Below, in pieces: positions 27,616-36,879 of a DNA stretch of 64,000 nt. The position numbers were made by a program, and so were the translations under genes. Where the stretch lies: the NCBI RefSeq assembly GCF_000312385.1, contig NZ_HE997626.1, positions 1,898,718 to 1,962,717 on the forward strand. The letters are read 5' to 3'. The DNA is from Tsukamurella sp. 1534. Lineage in GTDB: Bacteria; Actinomycetota; Actinomycetes; Mycobacteriales; Mycobacteriaceae. Numbering within the stretch: the stretch's first letter is position 1; every line of letters starts with the position of its first letter. The notes below the pieces were generated by a model. The model was not told the origin of the DNA, did not search any database, and saw only the letters and a program-made list of their open reading frames with translations.

Positions 27616-29034
27616 GTGCCGGTGCGGAGAGTGGTGTCCGTGAACCGCACCGCCGCCCGGGAAACCGACACCGCCCCATCGTCGTCGTACGGAGGTGTCA
27701 CGAAACTCCTTGCCCTGTTGGGGTTCTCAACGATGCCGATGATCGACGCGACGATCGTCAACGTCGCTGCGCCGTCCATCGCGCGGAACCTCCCCGCGAC
27801 CCCGACGCAGTTGCAGTTCGTGGTGGGCGGCTACCTGCTCGCGTACGGCTCGCTCATCATCACGGGCTCCCGGTTGGGGGCCCGGTACGGTCACGTCCGC
27901 ACGCTGCGCGCGGCGACCGTGGGCTTCGTCGTCGCCTCCGTCGCCTGCGGTCTCGCGCCCGACGCGGTCGTCCTCGTCGCCGCGAGGGCGGTGCAGGGCA
28001 TGACGGCGGCCGCGATCATGCCGCAGGTCATGAGCCTGATCCAGCGGAGCTACGCCGGTCCCGGGTTGGCGCGCGCCCTCTCGATGTTCAGTCTCACCAC
28101 CGCCGGCGGCTTCATCGTCGGTCAGGTCGGCGGAGGCCTGCTCGTCGCCCTCGACGTGGCGGGCCTCGGCTGGCGTCTGGTCTTCTTGGTGAATCTGCCG
28201 ATCGGGCTGGCGCTCCTGGTGGCGCTCTGCCGGTACTTCGCGGCGGACGAGGGTGATCCGGGGACGCGGATGGATCCCGGCGGCGTCGCCGCCGGTGCCG
28301 CGGCGTTGTTGCTGCTCATCGCGCCGCTGACGTTCGGCCGTGACTACGGTTGGGCGCCCTGGGTGCTCGTGCTCCTCGCGCTCGCGGCTCCGGCGCTCGG
28401 CGTCTTCGCCGGGGTGGAGCGGGCGGTCGCACGCCGCGGAGGGAGCCCGCTCGTCTCCGCGGGCCTGCTGCGCTCGAGGGGATTCCCCGCCGCGATCGCG
28501 GTGGTGCTGCTGGTGTTCGCGAACTACGCCGGGTTCCTCTTCGCCACCACGCTGTTCCTCCAGGACGAGCACGGGTACGGACCGCTGGGGTCCGGGCTGT
28601 GGTTCCTGTTCTTCACCCCGGGTTTCCTCGCGGTCACCGTCGGTTGGAAGCGGCTGCCGCCACGGCTGCTGGGGCCGCTCGTCGCGCTCGGCGCCGTGGT
28701 GATCGTGGCCGGCGACCTCCTGCTGTGGTGGGCGGGACGATCGTCCTCGGTGGGACTTGGGTTCGCGCTCGCGCTGCTGATCCTGGGGACCGGGACCGGC
28801 GCGATGTTCGGCCCGATCCTCACGCTCTCGCTGCGGTCCGTCGCGCCCGGCCTGGCGCCGGAGGCGAGCGGCGTCGTCACCACGATGTTCCAGGTGGGCA
28901 GCGCGATCGGGGTGTCGGTGATCGGGTCCGTCTACTTCGCCGGCGGCCTGGCCGCCGCAGCGGTGTGGTCCGCGCTGTTCGCGGGCGCCGCCGGGGTGCT
29001 CGTGGTCCTGACGCTCGCCCGGCGCCGGGCGTAG
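27616..29034 (+). CDS. MFS transporter, DHA2 (EmrB/QacA-like)
   Basis: An approximately 465-residue multidrug-type major facilitator. Hydrophobic segments fill almost the whole chain; motif near TM1 is LDATIVNVAAPSI-like (IDATIVNVAAPSIARNL near residue 42), the TM2-TM3 loop has SRLGARYGHVRTL, and motif C appears as TTAGGFIVGQVGGGLL near 160. About 14 segments are expected. The exact start is unclear: GTG 27616 and GTG 27637 or 27643 are possible. Its divergent neighbour is an MmyB-type regulator, which suggests inducible export of a small molecule. Confidence 0.87.
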   Translation: MPVRRVVSVNRTAARETDTAPSSSYGGVTKLLALLGFSTMPMIDATIVNVAAPSIARNLPATPTQLQFVVGGYLLAYGSLIITGSRLGARYGHVRTLRAATVGFVVASVACGLAPDAVVLVAARAVQGMTAAAIMPQVMSLIQRSYAGPGLARALSMFSLTTAGGFIVGQVGGGLLVALDVAGLGWRLVFLVNLPIGLALLVALCRYFAADEGDPGTRMDPGGVAAGAAALLLLIAPLTFGRDYGWAPWVLVLLALAAPALGVFAGVERAVARRGGSPLVSAGLLRSRGFPAAIAVVLLVFANYAGFLFATTLFLQDEHGYGPLGSGLWFLFFTPGFLAVTVGWKRLPPRLLGPLVALGAVVIVAGDLLLWWAGRSSSVGLGFALALLILGTGTGAMFGPILTLSLRSVAPGLAPEASGVVTTMFQVGSAIGVSVIGSVYFAGGLAAAAVWSALFAGAAGVLVVLTLARRRA

Positions 29035-29089
29035 CCGGAACCGGCCGCGTCGGCTGCGCCGGAGTTCCGCCTTCCGTACCTTCGACGCT

Positions 29090-29527
29090 GTGGACAGCGC
29101 GAGGGATCTGTGGCTGGTGGTGGCGCGGGCGAGTGTCGGGGTGATGTTCTTCCTCAGCGGCTGGGGGAAGGCGGCGAACCCGAAGAAGTTCGCCGCCGAC
29201 TTCGCGGGCTGGGGCATCCCCGAGCCCGACCTCGCGTCGACGGCCACGGCGTGGGCGGAGCTGATCCTCGGCGCGCTCCTCGTGCTGGGGCTGCTCACCC
29301 GGATCGCCGCGGCGGGCCTCGCAGTGACGATGGCGGGAGCGATCTTCTACTCCGTGTGGCCCGCCGCGATGGAGGCGTCCACCACGCCCACCGGCTTCCT
29401 CAGCCAGTTCTTCTACAGCCCCGAATGGCTCCTGCTGCTGGTGCTGCTCGCCCTGGTGGGCGCCGGTCCCGGCCGCTTCGCGCTCGACGAGCCGTTCGGC
29501 ATCGAGGCCCGCTTTCAGCGCAGGTGA
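29090..29527 (+). CDS. DoxX-family membrane protein
   Basis: A 145-residue DoxX-type protein with four hydrophobic segments (near residues 8-25, 50-75, 80-100 and 115-135). The typical opening is LVVARASVGVMFFLSGWGKAANP, where the Lys follows the first segment. In mycobacteria DoxX-like proteins act in redox defence complexes. The GTG start has TACCTT 7 nt upstream, suggesting its own leaderless promoter. The last 13 bp overlap the end of the convergent gene. Confidence 0.85.
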   Translation: MDSARDLWLVVARASVGVMFFLSGWGKAANPKKFAADFAGWGIPEPDLASTATAWAELILGALLVLGLLTRIAAAGLAVTMAGAIFYSVWPAAMEASTTPTGFLSQFFYSPEWLLLLVLLALVGAGPGRFALDEPFGIEARFQRR

Positions 29528-29820
29528 CGCTCGACCCGCTCCACCTTCGAGGCCAATTGCCCGGTGTGCCCCGGGCGGATGTCGCACTTGACCACGAGTG
29601 AGACCCGCGGTGCGGTCTCGGCGAGGCGGTCCACGCAGGCCTTGATCACGCCCATCACCTCGTCCCACTCGCCCTCGATGTTGGTGAACATCGCGTTGGT
29701 CTCGTTCGGCAGGCCGCTCGCCCGGACGATGGCGACCGCCTCCGCCACCGCCGCGGCGACGCCACCGTCGCCGTCCTCCTGGTCCCCGCCCATTGGGCTG
29801 ATCGAGAACGCCGCGATCAT
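29515..29820 (-). CDS. MTH1187/thiamine-binding family protein (DUF77)
   Basis: A 101-residue protein of the MTH1187/YkoF-like family. The pattern is [11 protein letters not shown] at the N-terminus, then an alternating strand-helix layout with NAMFTNIEGEWDEVMGVI in the middle and SLVVKCDIRPGHTGQLASKV near the end. Family members form small ferredoxin-like folds that bind thiamine or related ligands. Its ATG overlaps the stop of the prolyl oligopeptidase gene (ATGA), so it is co-translated with it. Role here unknown. Confidence 0.85.
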   Translation of the reverse strand: MIAAFSISPMGGDQEDGDGGVAAAVAEAVAIVRASGLPNETNAMFTNIEGEWDEVMGVIKACVDRLAETAPRVSLVVKCDIRPGHTGQLASKVERVERHLR

Positions 29821-31853
29821 CGTGCACCTCCCAGTTCGCGCCAGAGGAATTCGTACGCCAGGGCGGACTTGAACGCGGCCTGCTTGTTGTCGGCCGCGCC
29901 GCCGTGCCCGCCCTCGATGTTCTCGTAGTACTCCACGCCGATGCCGCGGTCCTGCAGTGCGGCCACGAACTTGCGGGCGTGCCCGGGGTGCACCCGGTCG
30001 TCCCGCGTCGACGTGGTCACCAGGAGCGCCGGAAGGTCCGCGTCTGCGGCGGGAAGGTTCTGGTACGGCGAGTACTCGCTGATGTACGCCCATTGCGCGG
30101 GATCGTCGGGATCGCCGTACTCGGCCACCCACGAGGCCCCCGCCAGCAGCCGGTTGTAGCGCCGCATGTCCAGCAGCGGAACCTGACAGACGATGGCGCC
30201 GAACAACTCCGGGTACCGCGTGTACATCACGCCCATGAGCAGGCCGCCGTTGCTGCCGCCCTGCGCGCCCAACTGCCCGCGGGTGGTGATCCCCCGCGCG
30301 ACGAGGTCCTTCGCCACCGCCGCGAAGTCCTCGTACGACCGCAGCCGGTTCTCCTTGAGCGCCGCGGTGTGCCACTGCGGGCCGTACTCTCCACCGCCGC
30401 GGATGTTGGCCAGCACGTACACGCCGCCGCGCTCGATCCAGGAGGCGCCGGAGATCGGCGTGTAGTCCGGCGTCAGCGAGATCTCGAAGCCGCCGTAGCC
30501 GTACAGCAACGTCGGCTGCGGGCCGTCCTGCGGACGGCGCACCACGAAGTACGGGATCCGCGTGCCGTCCTCGCTGGTGGCGAAGAACTGCTCGGACGTC
30601 ACGCCCTCGGCGTCGTAGAACGCGGGCGCCGACTTGAGCGGCGCCACCTCGCCGCCCGCCGTGCCGTGCAGCAGCGTGGGCGGTAGCGTGAAACCGCTTG
30701 CGGTGGCGAAGATCTCGTCCGATTCCCGCGGGTCGGTGAAGTACACGCCGATCTCCGCCAGCTCGGGGAAGCCGCGGGTCTCCCGCTCCTCCCAGGTGCC
30801 GGGTTCCAGCGTGTGCAGCTCCGACCGCACGTCCCGCATCGTCGACAACAGCAGGTACGACCGGGTCCACGCGTATCCGGCCAGCGCGGTGTGCGCGTCC
30901 GGGGTGAAGATCGTCGTGAAGTCGCGGCCGCCGGACCGGTAGTCGTCCAGGTCGAAGGCCACCAGCGCGCCGGGGCCGACGGTGCCCGACGGCAACTCCC
31001 ACGCCGTCTTCGGCCGCACCAGCAGCCGCGACTCGTGGACGTCGGTGTCCGCGTCCGTCGGCACGTCGATCCGCTCCAGCGCGAGCGTCTCCGGATCCAA
31101 CAGGTAGATCTCGCTGTTGTAGAAGTCCACCGCGCGGGAGACGAAGTGCCGCTCGTACCCGGGGGTGTCGTCGTAGCCGGCGCCGATCGACACGTCGGTC
31201 GCGTGGCCCTCGTAGATCGTGTCGGCGTGCCCGAGCGGCGTCCCCCGCCGCCACCGCTTGACGATCCGCGGGTACCCGGATTCGGTGAGCGAGCCCGCGC
31301 CGAAGTCGGTGCCCACGTACACGGTGTCCTTGTCGATCCACGAGATCCGGCTCTTGGCCTCGGGCAACTCGAAGCCGTCGCCGGCACCGTCGACCCACTC
31401 CCGACGGGAGATCGAGAACTCGCGCACCACGGTGGCGTCCGCGCCCCCGCGCGACAGCGAGACGAGCGCGCGGTCGTACCGCGCACCGTCGGGCGACTCG
31501 GACCGCAGGACGGCCGCGCCGCCCCAGACCCAGTTCTCGCCCTCGGCCTCGCGGAGCGCGTCGACGTCGATCACGACTTCCCACTCCGGGCTCTCGGTGC
31601 GGAAGGACTCGAGCGTGGTGCGGCGCCACAGCCCGTAGGGGTGTTCGGCGTCCCGCCAGAAGTTCCACAGGTACTCGCCGCGGCGCACCGGATAGGGGAT
31701 GCGCTGGTCCGTGTCCAGGATCTCGAGCGCGCGCGACTGGATCTCCTCGAACCGCGGCCCGGCCAGGCGCGACGTGCTCGCGGCGTTGCGGTCACGGGCC
31801 CAATCGAGGGCCGTGGTCGATTCCACTTCTTCGAGCCATACGTACTCGTCCAT
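29817..31853 (-). CDS. Prolyl oligopeptidase family serine peptidase
   Basis: A 678-residue S9 family peptidase with an N-terminal beta-propeller and a C-terminal alpha/beta hydrolase domain. The catalytic Ser is in [13 protein letters not shown] near residue 520, the Asp in [12 protein letters not shown] near 620, and the His in IEGGHGG near 655. No signal peptide is seen, so it is probably cytosolic and trims Pro-containing peptides. ATG 31853 begins [12 protein letters not shown]; longer in-frame readings run into lpdA and are not real. TACTGT lies 7 nt upstream of the ATG. It matches M. tuberculosis Rv0457c by position near lpdA. Confidence 0.93.
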   Translation of the reverse strand: MDEYVWLEEVESTTALDWARDRNAASTSRLAGPRFEEIQSRALEILDTDQRIPYPVRRGEYLWNFWRDAEHPYGLWRRTTLESFRTESPEWEVVIDVDALREAEGENWVWGGAAVLRSESPDGARYDRALVSLSRGGADATVVREFSISRREWVDGAGDGFELPEAKSRISWIDKDTVYVGTDFGAGSLTESGYPRIVKRWRRGTPLGHADTIYEGHATDVSIGAGYDDTPGYERHFVSRAVDFYNSEIYLLDPETLALERIDVPTDADTDVHESRLLVRPKTAWELPSGTVGPGALVAFDLDDYRSGGRDFTTIFTPDAHTALAGYAWTRSYLLLSTMRDVRSELHTLEPGTWEERETRGFPELAEIGVYFTDPRESDEIFATASGFTLPPTLLHGTAGGEVAPLKSAPAFYDAEGVTSEQFFATSEDGTRIPYFVVRRPQDGPQPTLLYGYGGFEISLTPDYTPISGASWIERGGVYVLANIRGGGEYGPQWHTAALKENRLRSYEDFAAVAKDLVARGITTRGQLGAQGGSNGGLLMGVMYTRYPELFGAIVCQVPLLDMRRYNRLLAGASWVAEYGDPDDPAQWAYISEYSPYQNLPAADADLPALLVTTSTRDDRVHPGHARKFVAALQDRGIGVEYYENIEGGHGGAADNKQAAFKSALAYEFLWRELGGAR

Positions 31854-31860
31854 GACGTCC

Positions 31861-31876
31861 ACAGTAGGGCTAGGCT
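31861..31876. promoter_or_regulatory. Back-to-back -10 elements for two divergent leaderless genes
   Basis: Only 30 bp separate the two divergent start codons. TACTGT (31861-31866, read leftward) is 7 nt from the peptidase ATG, and TAGGCT (31871-31876, read rightward) is 7 nt from the lpdA GTG. Both mRNAs should start at or near the start codon, and the two polymerases could not bind at once. Confidence 0.65.
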
Positions 31877-31883
31877 GAACGAC

Positions 31884-33266
31884 GTGGCTGATCACTTTGA
31901 CACTGTTGTACTCGGCGCGGGCCCAGGAGGCTACGTCGCCGCAATTCGCGCCGCCCAACTCGGGCAGAAGGTCGCGGTCATCGAGGAGAAGTACTGGGGC
32001 GGTGTGTGCCTGAACGTGGGCTGCATCCCGTCGAAGGCGCTCCTGAAGAACGCCGAACTGGCGCACACCTTCAATCACAAGGCGAAGCTGTTCGGCATCT
32101 CGGGCGACGTCAGCTTCGACTTCGGCGCGGCGTTCGACCGCAGCCGCAAGGTGAGTGAGGGCATCGTCAAGGGCGTTCACTTCCTGATGAAGAAGAACAA
32201 GATCACCGAGATCAACGGGTACGGCACGTTCGTCGACGCCAAGACCATCAAGGTCGGCGAACAGACGGTCACCGCCGACAACGTCATCATCGACACGGGT
32301 TCGACGGTGCGCCTCCTGCCCGGCGTCCAGTTGTCCGACAACGTGGTCACCTACGAGGAGCAGATCCTCACCCGCGACCTCCCGGAGTCCATCGCGATCG
32401 TCGGCGCCGGCGCCATCGGCATGGAGTTCGCCTACGTGCTGGCCAACTACGGCGTGAAGGTCACCATCGTCGAGTTCCTGGATCGCGCGCTGCCCAACGA
32501 GGACGCCGACGTCTCCAAGGAGATCGCCAAGCAGTACAAGAAGCTGGGCGTGGACATCCTGACCTCCACCAAGGTCGAGTCCGTCGACGACCAGGGCGGC
32601 CAGGTGGTCGTCAAGTACACCGGGCCGAAGGGCGCCGGCGAGCTCACCGTGTCCAAGGTGCTCATGAGCATCGGCTTCGCGCCGCGTGTCGAGGGCTTCG
32701 GCCTGGAGAAGACGGGCGTCGCCCTCACCGAGCGCGGCGCCATCGCCATCGACGACTACATGCGCACCAACGTGCCCGGCGTGTACGCCATCGGCGACGT
32801 CACCGCGAAGCTGCAGCTGGCGCACGTCGCCGAGGCGCAGGGCGTCGTGGCCGCCGAGACCATCGCCGGCGCCGAGACCCAGACCCTGGGCGACTACCGG
32901 ATGATGCCGCGCGCCACCTTCTGCCAGCCGCAGGTGGCCTCGTTCGGCCTCACCGAGCAGCAGGCGAAGGACGAGGGCCACGACGTCAAGACCGCCACGT
33001 TCCCGTTCTCGGCGAACGGCAAGGCGCAGGGCCTCGGCGACGCCGTCGGCTTCGTCAAGCTGGTCTCCGACGCCAAGTACGGCGAGCTGCTGGGCGGCCA
33101 CCTCATCGGCCCGGACGTCTCCGAGCTGCTGCCCGAGCTCACCCTCGCGCAGAAGTGGGATCTCACGGTCAACGAGGTCGCGCGCAACGTGCACACGCAC
33201 CCCACCCTCTCGGAGGCCCTGCAGGAGTCGATCCACGGCCTCGCCGGCCACATGATCAACCTGTAG
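31884..33266 (+). CDS. lpdA: Dihydrolipoamide dehydrogenase
   Basis: A 460-residue FAD enzyme that reoxidises dihydrolipoamide in the pyruvate and 2-oxoglutarate dehydrogenase complexes; in mycobacteria it also serves peroxide defence. The FAD motif is [12 protein letters not shown] near residue 9, the redox disulfide is [16 protein letters not shown] near 37-50, the NAD motif is [15 protein letters not shown] near 175, and the C-terminal interface has the His-Glu pair in VHTHPTLSE. The GTG start has TAGGCT 7 nt upstream. Length is normal for the family. Confidence 0.96.
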   Translation: MADHFDTVVLGAGPGGYVAAIRAAQLGQKVAVIEEKYWGGVCLNVGCIPSKALLKNAELAHTFNHKAKLFGISGDVSFDFGAAFDRSRKVSEGIVKGVHFLMKKNKITEINGYGTFVDAKTIKVGEQTVTADNVIIDTGSTVRLLPGVQLSDNVVTYEEQILTRDLPESIAIVGAGAIGMEFAYVLANYGVKVTIVEFLDRALPNEDADVSKEIAKQYKKLGVDILTSTKVESVDDQGGQVVVKYTGPKGAGELTVSKVLMSIGFAPRVEGFGLEKTGVALTERGAIAIDDYMRTNVPGVYAIGDVTAKLQLAHVAEAQGVVAAETIAGAETQTLGDYRMMPRATFCQPQVASFGLTEQQAKDEGHDVKTATFPFSANGKAQGLGDAVGFVKLVSDAKYGELLGGHLIGPDVSELLPELTLAQKWDLTVNEVARNVHTHPTLSEALQESIHGLAGHMINL

Positions 33267-33283
33267 TAGGCACAGGCCCGTCG

Positions 33284-33320
33284 CGGCGGCCCGGCATCGT
33301 TCGACGGTGCCGGGCCGCCG
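33284..33320 (+). terminator. Hairpin after lpdA
   Basis: CGGCGGCCCGGCA (33284-33296) and TGCCGGGCCGCCG (33308-33320) form a perfect 13-bp stem with an 11-nt loop, 18 bp past the lpdA stop. No T-run follows. The rest of the gap to 33560 holds no convincing gene. Confidence 0.7.
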
Positions 33321-33560
33321 TCGTCGCTCTGGCCGGAACCGCACGCGGCGTCCCACTGCGTGGGCTCGCCGATCCTTCCGGTGGGATCGATGTCACCGCT
33401 TCCCGGTTGGACATGCGCCGTGCCCCCTGGCATGGTCGGTGTCGCGGCGTGGACTCGTTCCACGGCGCCGGGTCGAGAAGGGGCATCGGTCACCGTAGAG
33501 CGTCCGCGCCGCAAGGCACGCAGTGCGAAACAGAATGCACTGCCCGGACGGAAGGTATCG

Positions 33561-34433
33561 ATGAACAACTCTGCGACGCTTACCGACCCCTACCCCACGC
33601 GCGTCACCACCAGCGAGATCCACGACCGGTACGACCCGGTGATCTGGCCCGGGCGCTCCGGGCCCTGGGACGACGGCGCCGTGAACACCTTCGCGGAACG
33701 GGGCTTCCGCAGCGTCGAGAACGTGCTCGACGCCGGCGACCTCGGTGACATCCGCTCCGAAATCGACCGGCTGACCGTCGAACTGGGCGACGACGAGCGC
33801 CTCATCCGCGAGACCTCCGACGGCAGCGTCCGCTCGGTCTTCGCGGTCCACGAGCTCAGTGGGCTCGTGGCGGACATCATCGCCCGCGATGACGTGGCCG
33901 GCGTGGCCCGCCAACTGCTCGGCGACGACGTGTACGTGCATCAGAGCCGGGTGAACCTCAAGCCCGGTTTCGCCGGCGGGCCGTTCTACTGGCACAGCGA
34001 TTTCGAGACCTGGCACGCCGAGGACGGGATGCCGTCTCCGCGCGCCGTGAGCGTCTCCCTGTCGCTGACGCCCAACACCCCCTTCAACGGGCCGCTGATG
34101 ATCATGCCCGGATCGCACCGCAAGTTCGTGTCCTGCGTGGGCGCGACTCCCGGTGACTACCACCGTGAATCGCTGAAGTCCTACCGGCCGCCGTTCGGCA
34201 CGCCGGAGGAGTGCGACATCGCGTCGATGGCCGAGACGTTCGGCATCGAGCAGGTGACCGGCGGCGCCGGATCGGCGCTGTACTTCGACTGCAACTGCCT
34301 GCACGCCTCGGCGGGGAACATCTCCCCGTACCCGCGGTCGAACCTGTTCGTGGTGTTCAACGCGGTCTCGAACGCGCTCGGTGAGCCGTTCGCCGCCGAC
34401 GCGCGCCGCCCGGACTACCTGGCCGCGCGCTGA
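33561..34433 (+). CDS. ectD: Ectoine hydroxylase
   Basis: A 290-residue iron and 2-oxoglutarate dependent dioxygenase that converts the osmolyte ectoine to 5-hydroxyectoine. The diagnostic EctD segment is present: FYWHSDFETWHAEDGMP near residue 137 (iron-binding His and Asp), then PRAVSVSLSL, GPLMIMPGSHRKFVS near 180, and the second iron-binding His in CNCLHASAGN near 255. ATG 33561 has GGAAGG upstream. No ectA, ectB or ectC gene lies in the window, so it must act on ectoine made from another locus or taken up. Confidence 0.92.
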   Translation: MNNSATLTDPYPTRVTTSEIHDRYDPVIWPGRSGPWDDGAVNTFAERGFRSVENVLDAGDLGDIRSEIDRLTVELGDDERLIRETSDGSVRSVFAVHELSGLVADIIARDDVAGVARQLLGDDVYVHQSRVNLKPGFAGGPFYWHSDFETWHAEDGMPSPRAVSVSLSLTPNTPFNGPLMIMPGSHRKFVSCVGATPGDYHRESLKSYRPPFGTPEECDIASMAETFGIEQVTGGAGSALYFDCNCLHASAGNISPYPRSNLFVVFNAVSNALGEPFAADARRPDYLAAR

Positions 34434-34519
34434 CGGAAGTGGTTCCCGGATGCGGGTTCTGCGGACGGGCGAGGCCGATTCCTGCCTCGCACCGCCGCAG
34501 GACCCGGATCTCGGGAGCG

Positions 34520-35041
34520 CTACCGCTCGGGCGTGATGCCGAGGACGTCGATCGTGGTGGCCAGGCCGTCGTAATTGGTGGTCAGCAGCGCGATCTCCAC
34601 CAGTTTCCGGTCCGGGTAGAACTCGGCCAGGCGCCCCCACGTCGCATCCGTGACGTTCTTCGTCTCGACGATCTCGGTGACCGCGGCCAGCAGCGCCGCG
34701 CTCGGCTCGTCCCACCCCGTGCCGTCGAAGATCGCGTCGAACTGCGCGTCGGTGAGCCCGGCCTGCGCGCCGATCCGGCGGTGGTGCCCCAGCTCGTAGG
34801 CGTTCCCGCGCAGGTGCGCGACGCGCACGATCACCGTCTCCGATTCGCTCCGCCTGAGCGCGCCGAACGGCATGAGCATGCCGGAGTAGCCGAGCCAGCC
34901 GAGGAACAGCCGTTTGCCGCGGCCGAGGGTGGAGAACAGGTGCATGTCGTCGGCGCGGATCGCCTTCGCACCGATCCTGCTGATCGCGTAGTTGATCGGG
35001 CCGAGCTGGCGGAGGCCGCCGGGTGTCACGCGCGGTGTCAT
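34520..35041 (-). CDS. Carboxymuconolactone decarboxylase-family protein
   Basis: A 173-residue protein of the CMD/AhpD-like family. The helix pair VIVRVAHLRGNAYELGHHRRIGAQ near residue 70-92 holds the family motif, here with Glu and two His but without the CxxC pair of AhpD, so peroxidase activity as in AhpD is unlikely. The C-terminus VEIALLTTNYDGLATTIDVLGI is also typical. It sits beside ramB, as does Rv0464c in M. tuberculosis. TAGCGT lies 6 nt before the ATG. Confidence 0.85.
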   Translation of the reverse strand: MTPRVTPGGLRQLGPINYAISRIGAKAIRADDMHLFSTLGRGKRLFLGWLGYSGMLMPFGALRRSESETVIVRVAHLRGNAYELGHHRRIGAQAGLTDAQFDAIFDGTGWDEPSAALLAAVTEIVETKNVTDATWGRLAEFYPDRKLVEIALLTTNYDGLATTIDVLGITPER

Positions 35042-35063
35042 GCTTCGACGCTACTCGACGGGC

Positions 35064-36464
35064 CTATCTGACCAGGTACGGCGAGGCGGTGGACCGGTGC
35101 TCGTCGATGTCGAGCGCCTTGCCGATCGCGGGGAACGCCCGCTGCGGGCAGCCGGCGCGCTCGCACACCCGGCAACCGGCGCCGATCGGGGTCGCGTTGA
35201 CGTCCGTGAGGTTCAGCCCGCGGGCGTAGACGAGCCGGTGCGCGTGCCGCAGCTCGCAGCCGATCCCGATCGCGAACGTCTTGCCGGGCTGGCCGTACCG
35301 GGCGGCCCGTCGTTCGACGGTGCGCGCCACCCACAGGTAGTTGCGCCCGTCGGGCATCTCGACGATCTGCGTGATGATCTTCCCGGGCCACGCGAACGTC
35401 TCGTAGACGTTCCACAGCGGGCAGGTGCCGCCCGAGGCGGAGAAGTGGAAACCCGTGGAGCTCTGCCGCTTGCTCATGTTGCCTGCGCGATCCACGCGCA
35501 CGAAGGACAGGGGCACGCCGCGCAGGTTGGGACGCTGCAGCGTGGACAGCCGGTGCGCGATCGTCTCGTAGCTCACCGAGAAGAACGCGGACAGCCTCTC
35601 GATGTCGTACTCGAATTCCTCAGCTGCGCCGTGGAACTGGGTGTACGGCAGCACGACCGCCGCGGCGTAGTAGTTCGCCAGTCCCAGTCTCGCCAGGCTG
35701 CGCGCCTCGTCGGAACCGAACCCGGCCCCGTCGATCAGGGCGTCGATGTCGCGCCCGCACTCGAGGTACGCGAGCTCGGCGGCCATCTTGAACACCTGCT
35801 GCCCCACGGACAGGTGCCGCGAGATCTCCAGCACCCGGGTGCGCGGGTCGTAGCGGTGCAGCACCATCTCGCCGAGGTCGACGCGGCGCCGGATCGAGAC
35901 GTTGTGCACGGCCTCGAGCCGGGTGACGATCTCGTGGCGCACGTCCGCGTTGTGCATGCGCATGCGCGCGGTGAGCTCCTCCGCCGCGACGTCCAACTCG
36001 TGGAAGTAGTTCTGCCGCTGGTAGAAGAACTCGCGGACCTCCTCGTGCGGGTTCGGGATGGCGCCGCGGGCGCCGGGGTCGTTGCGCCCGTCGGTGACCT
36101 GCGCCAGCTGATCCGCGGCGCCCAGGTAGCGGCGGTGCAGCGCCACCATGGCGCGGGCGAACCCGGGGTGGTCGCGGGCCAACTCCGACAGCTCCTCGGT
36201 GCTGGTGGGGGCGTCCACGTCCATCGTCACCTCGCGCAGCTCGGCGATGAGCCGCGTCTGGTCCTGCGAGTTGAAGAAGGAGGTGTCCACGCCGAACACG
36301 TCGGTGATCTTCAGGAGCACCGGCACACTGAGCGGCCGCACGTCGTGCTCGATCTGGTTCAGGTACGACGGGGAGATCTCCAGCGCCTCCGCCAGCGACG
36401 CCTGCGACAGCCCGCGTTCCTTGCGGAGTCCGCGCAGACGGGCGCCGACGAAGGTCTTGGACAT
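35064..36464 (-). CDS. ramB: RamB-type regulator of acetate and glyoxylate metabolism
   Basis: A 466-residue XRE-type regulator close in size and layout to Corynebacterium RamB. The helix-turn-helix is GARLRGLRKERGLSQASLAEA then ISPSYLNQIEHDVRP (residues 6-50). A middle ImmA/IrrE-like region (VFKMAAELAYLECGRDID) follows, and a C-terminal cysteine cluster CRVCERAGCPQR typical of this family. ATG 36464 has TAAGCT 7 nt upstream; longer in-frame starts are not needed. It is divergent from isocitrate lyase across 415 bp, the same layout as Rv0465c/icl1, so control of aceA and of itself is likely. Confidence 0.93.
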   Translation of the reverse strand: MSKTFVGARLRGLRKERGLSQASLAEALEISPSYLNQIEHDVRPLSVPVLLKITDVFGVDTSFFNSQDQTRLIAELREVTMDVDAPTSTEELSELARDHPGFARAMVALHRRYLGAADQLAQVTDGRNDPGARGAIPNPHEEVREFFYQRQNYFHELDVAAEELTARMRMHNADVRHEIVTRLEAVHNVSIRRRVDLGEMVLHRYDPRTRVLEISRHLSVGQQVFKMAAELAYLECGRDIDALIDGAGFGSDEARSLARLGLANYYAAAVVLPYTQFHGAAEEFEYDIERLSAFFSVSYETIAHRLSTLQRPNLRGVPLSFVRVDRAGNMSKRQSSTGFHFSASGGTCPLWNVYETFAWPGKIITQIVEMPDGRNYLWVARTVERRAARYGQPGKTFAIGIGCELRHAHRLVYARGLNLTDVNATPIGAGCRVCERAGCPQRAFPAIGKALDIDEHRSTASPYLVR

Positions 36465-36879
36465 GCGGCGAAGCTTAGTCGGGGAGTCCCAGCTACCGGC
36501 GGGTTCGCCGGCTTCATCGCGCACTTCGCAGTGAGGTGCATCACAGGCGTCCCGCGGTTCCCGGGCGACGGGCGCGGCACCGTCGGGCGGGATCCGGCCG
36601 GGCGGCCCGGCGGCGCGCACCCACAAAATCCCAGTACGGGCGTACTTTTTTGCGCGATGCGTCGCCCGTGTTCTTCGCAACCTTCGCAAGTTGGGGAGGG
36701 ATTCCTAGCCCGCTTTGGCATTCTCGGACGCCTTGGCCTGCGGCTTTGCGTGTGGCACAGTGTGTGAGGGCGATACGCCGGAACCGCGAATCGGGTTCGC
36801 CGCTTGGCTCCGATTCGCAGCCCTCAGGGAGCCGGTCGCCGATCAGATTCAACTGACGCAACTTAAGAACGGGGAGCTA
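36465..36879. promoter_or_regulatory. ramB-aceA intergenic control region
   Basis: The 415-bp gap holds no convincing gene but several signals. Two direct copies of CTTCGCAA lie at 36673-36680 and 36682-36689, 9 bp apart; they resemble the RamB core TTTGCAAA and are candidate operators. A further CTTTGCG lies near 36744. At 36633-36651, AGTAC-GGGC-GTACT followed by a run of T forms a small terminator-like hairpin that would cut rightward transcripts. The word GCACCGTCGGGC is at 36577-36588. GGGGAG at 36871-36876 is the aceA ribosome binding site. Confidence 0.6.

Noticed and set aside
31854-33356. In-frame N-terminal extension of the prolyl oligopeptidase across lpdA.
   Set aside because: The family start MDEYVWLEE is at 31853 with a good -10; the extension only mirrors lpdA codons.
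33360-33560. An in-frame extension of ectD upstream of ATG 33561.
   Set aside because: EctD proteins begin near the ATG at 33561, which has GGAAGG upstream; the extension has no similarity to the family.
36541-36861. A 106-codon minus-strand ORF in the ramB-aceA gap.
   Set aside because: No domain and composition unlike nearby genes; the region holds promoter elements.
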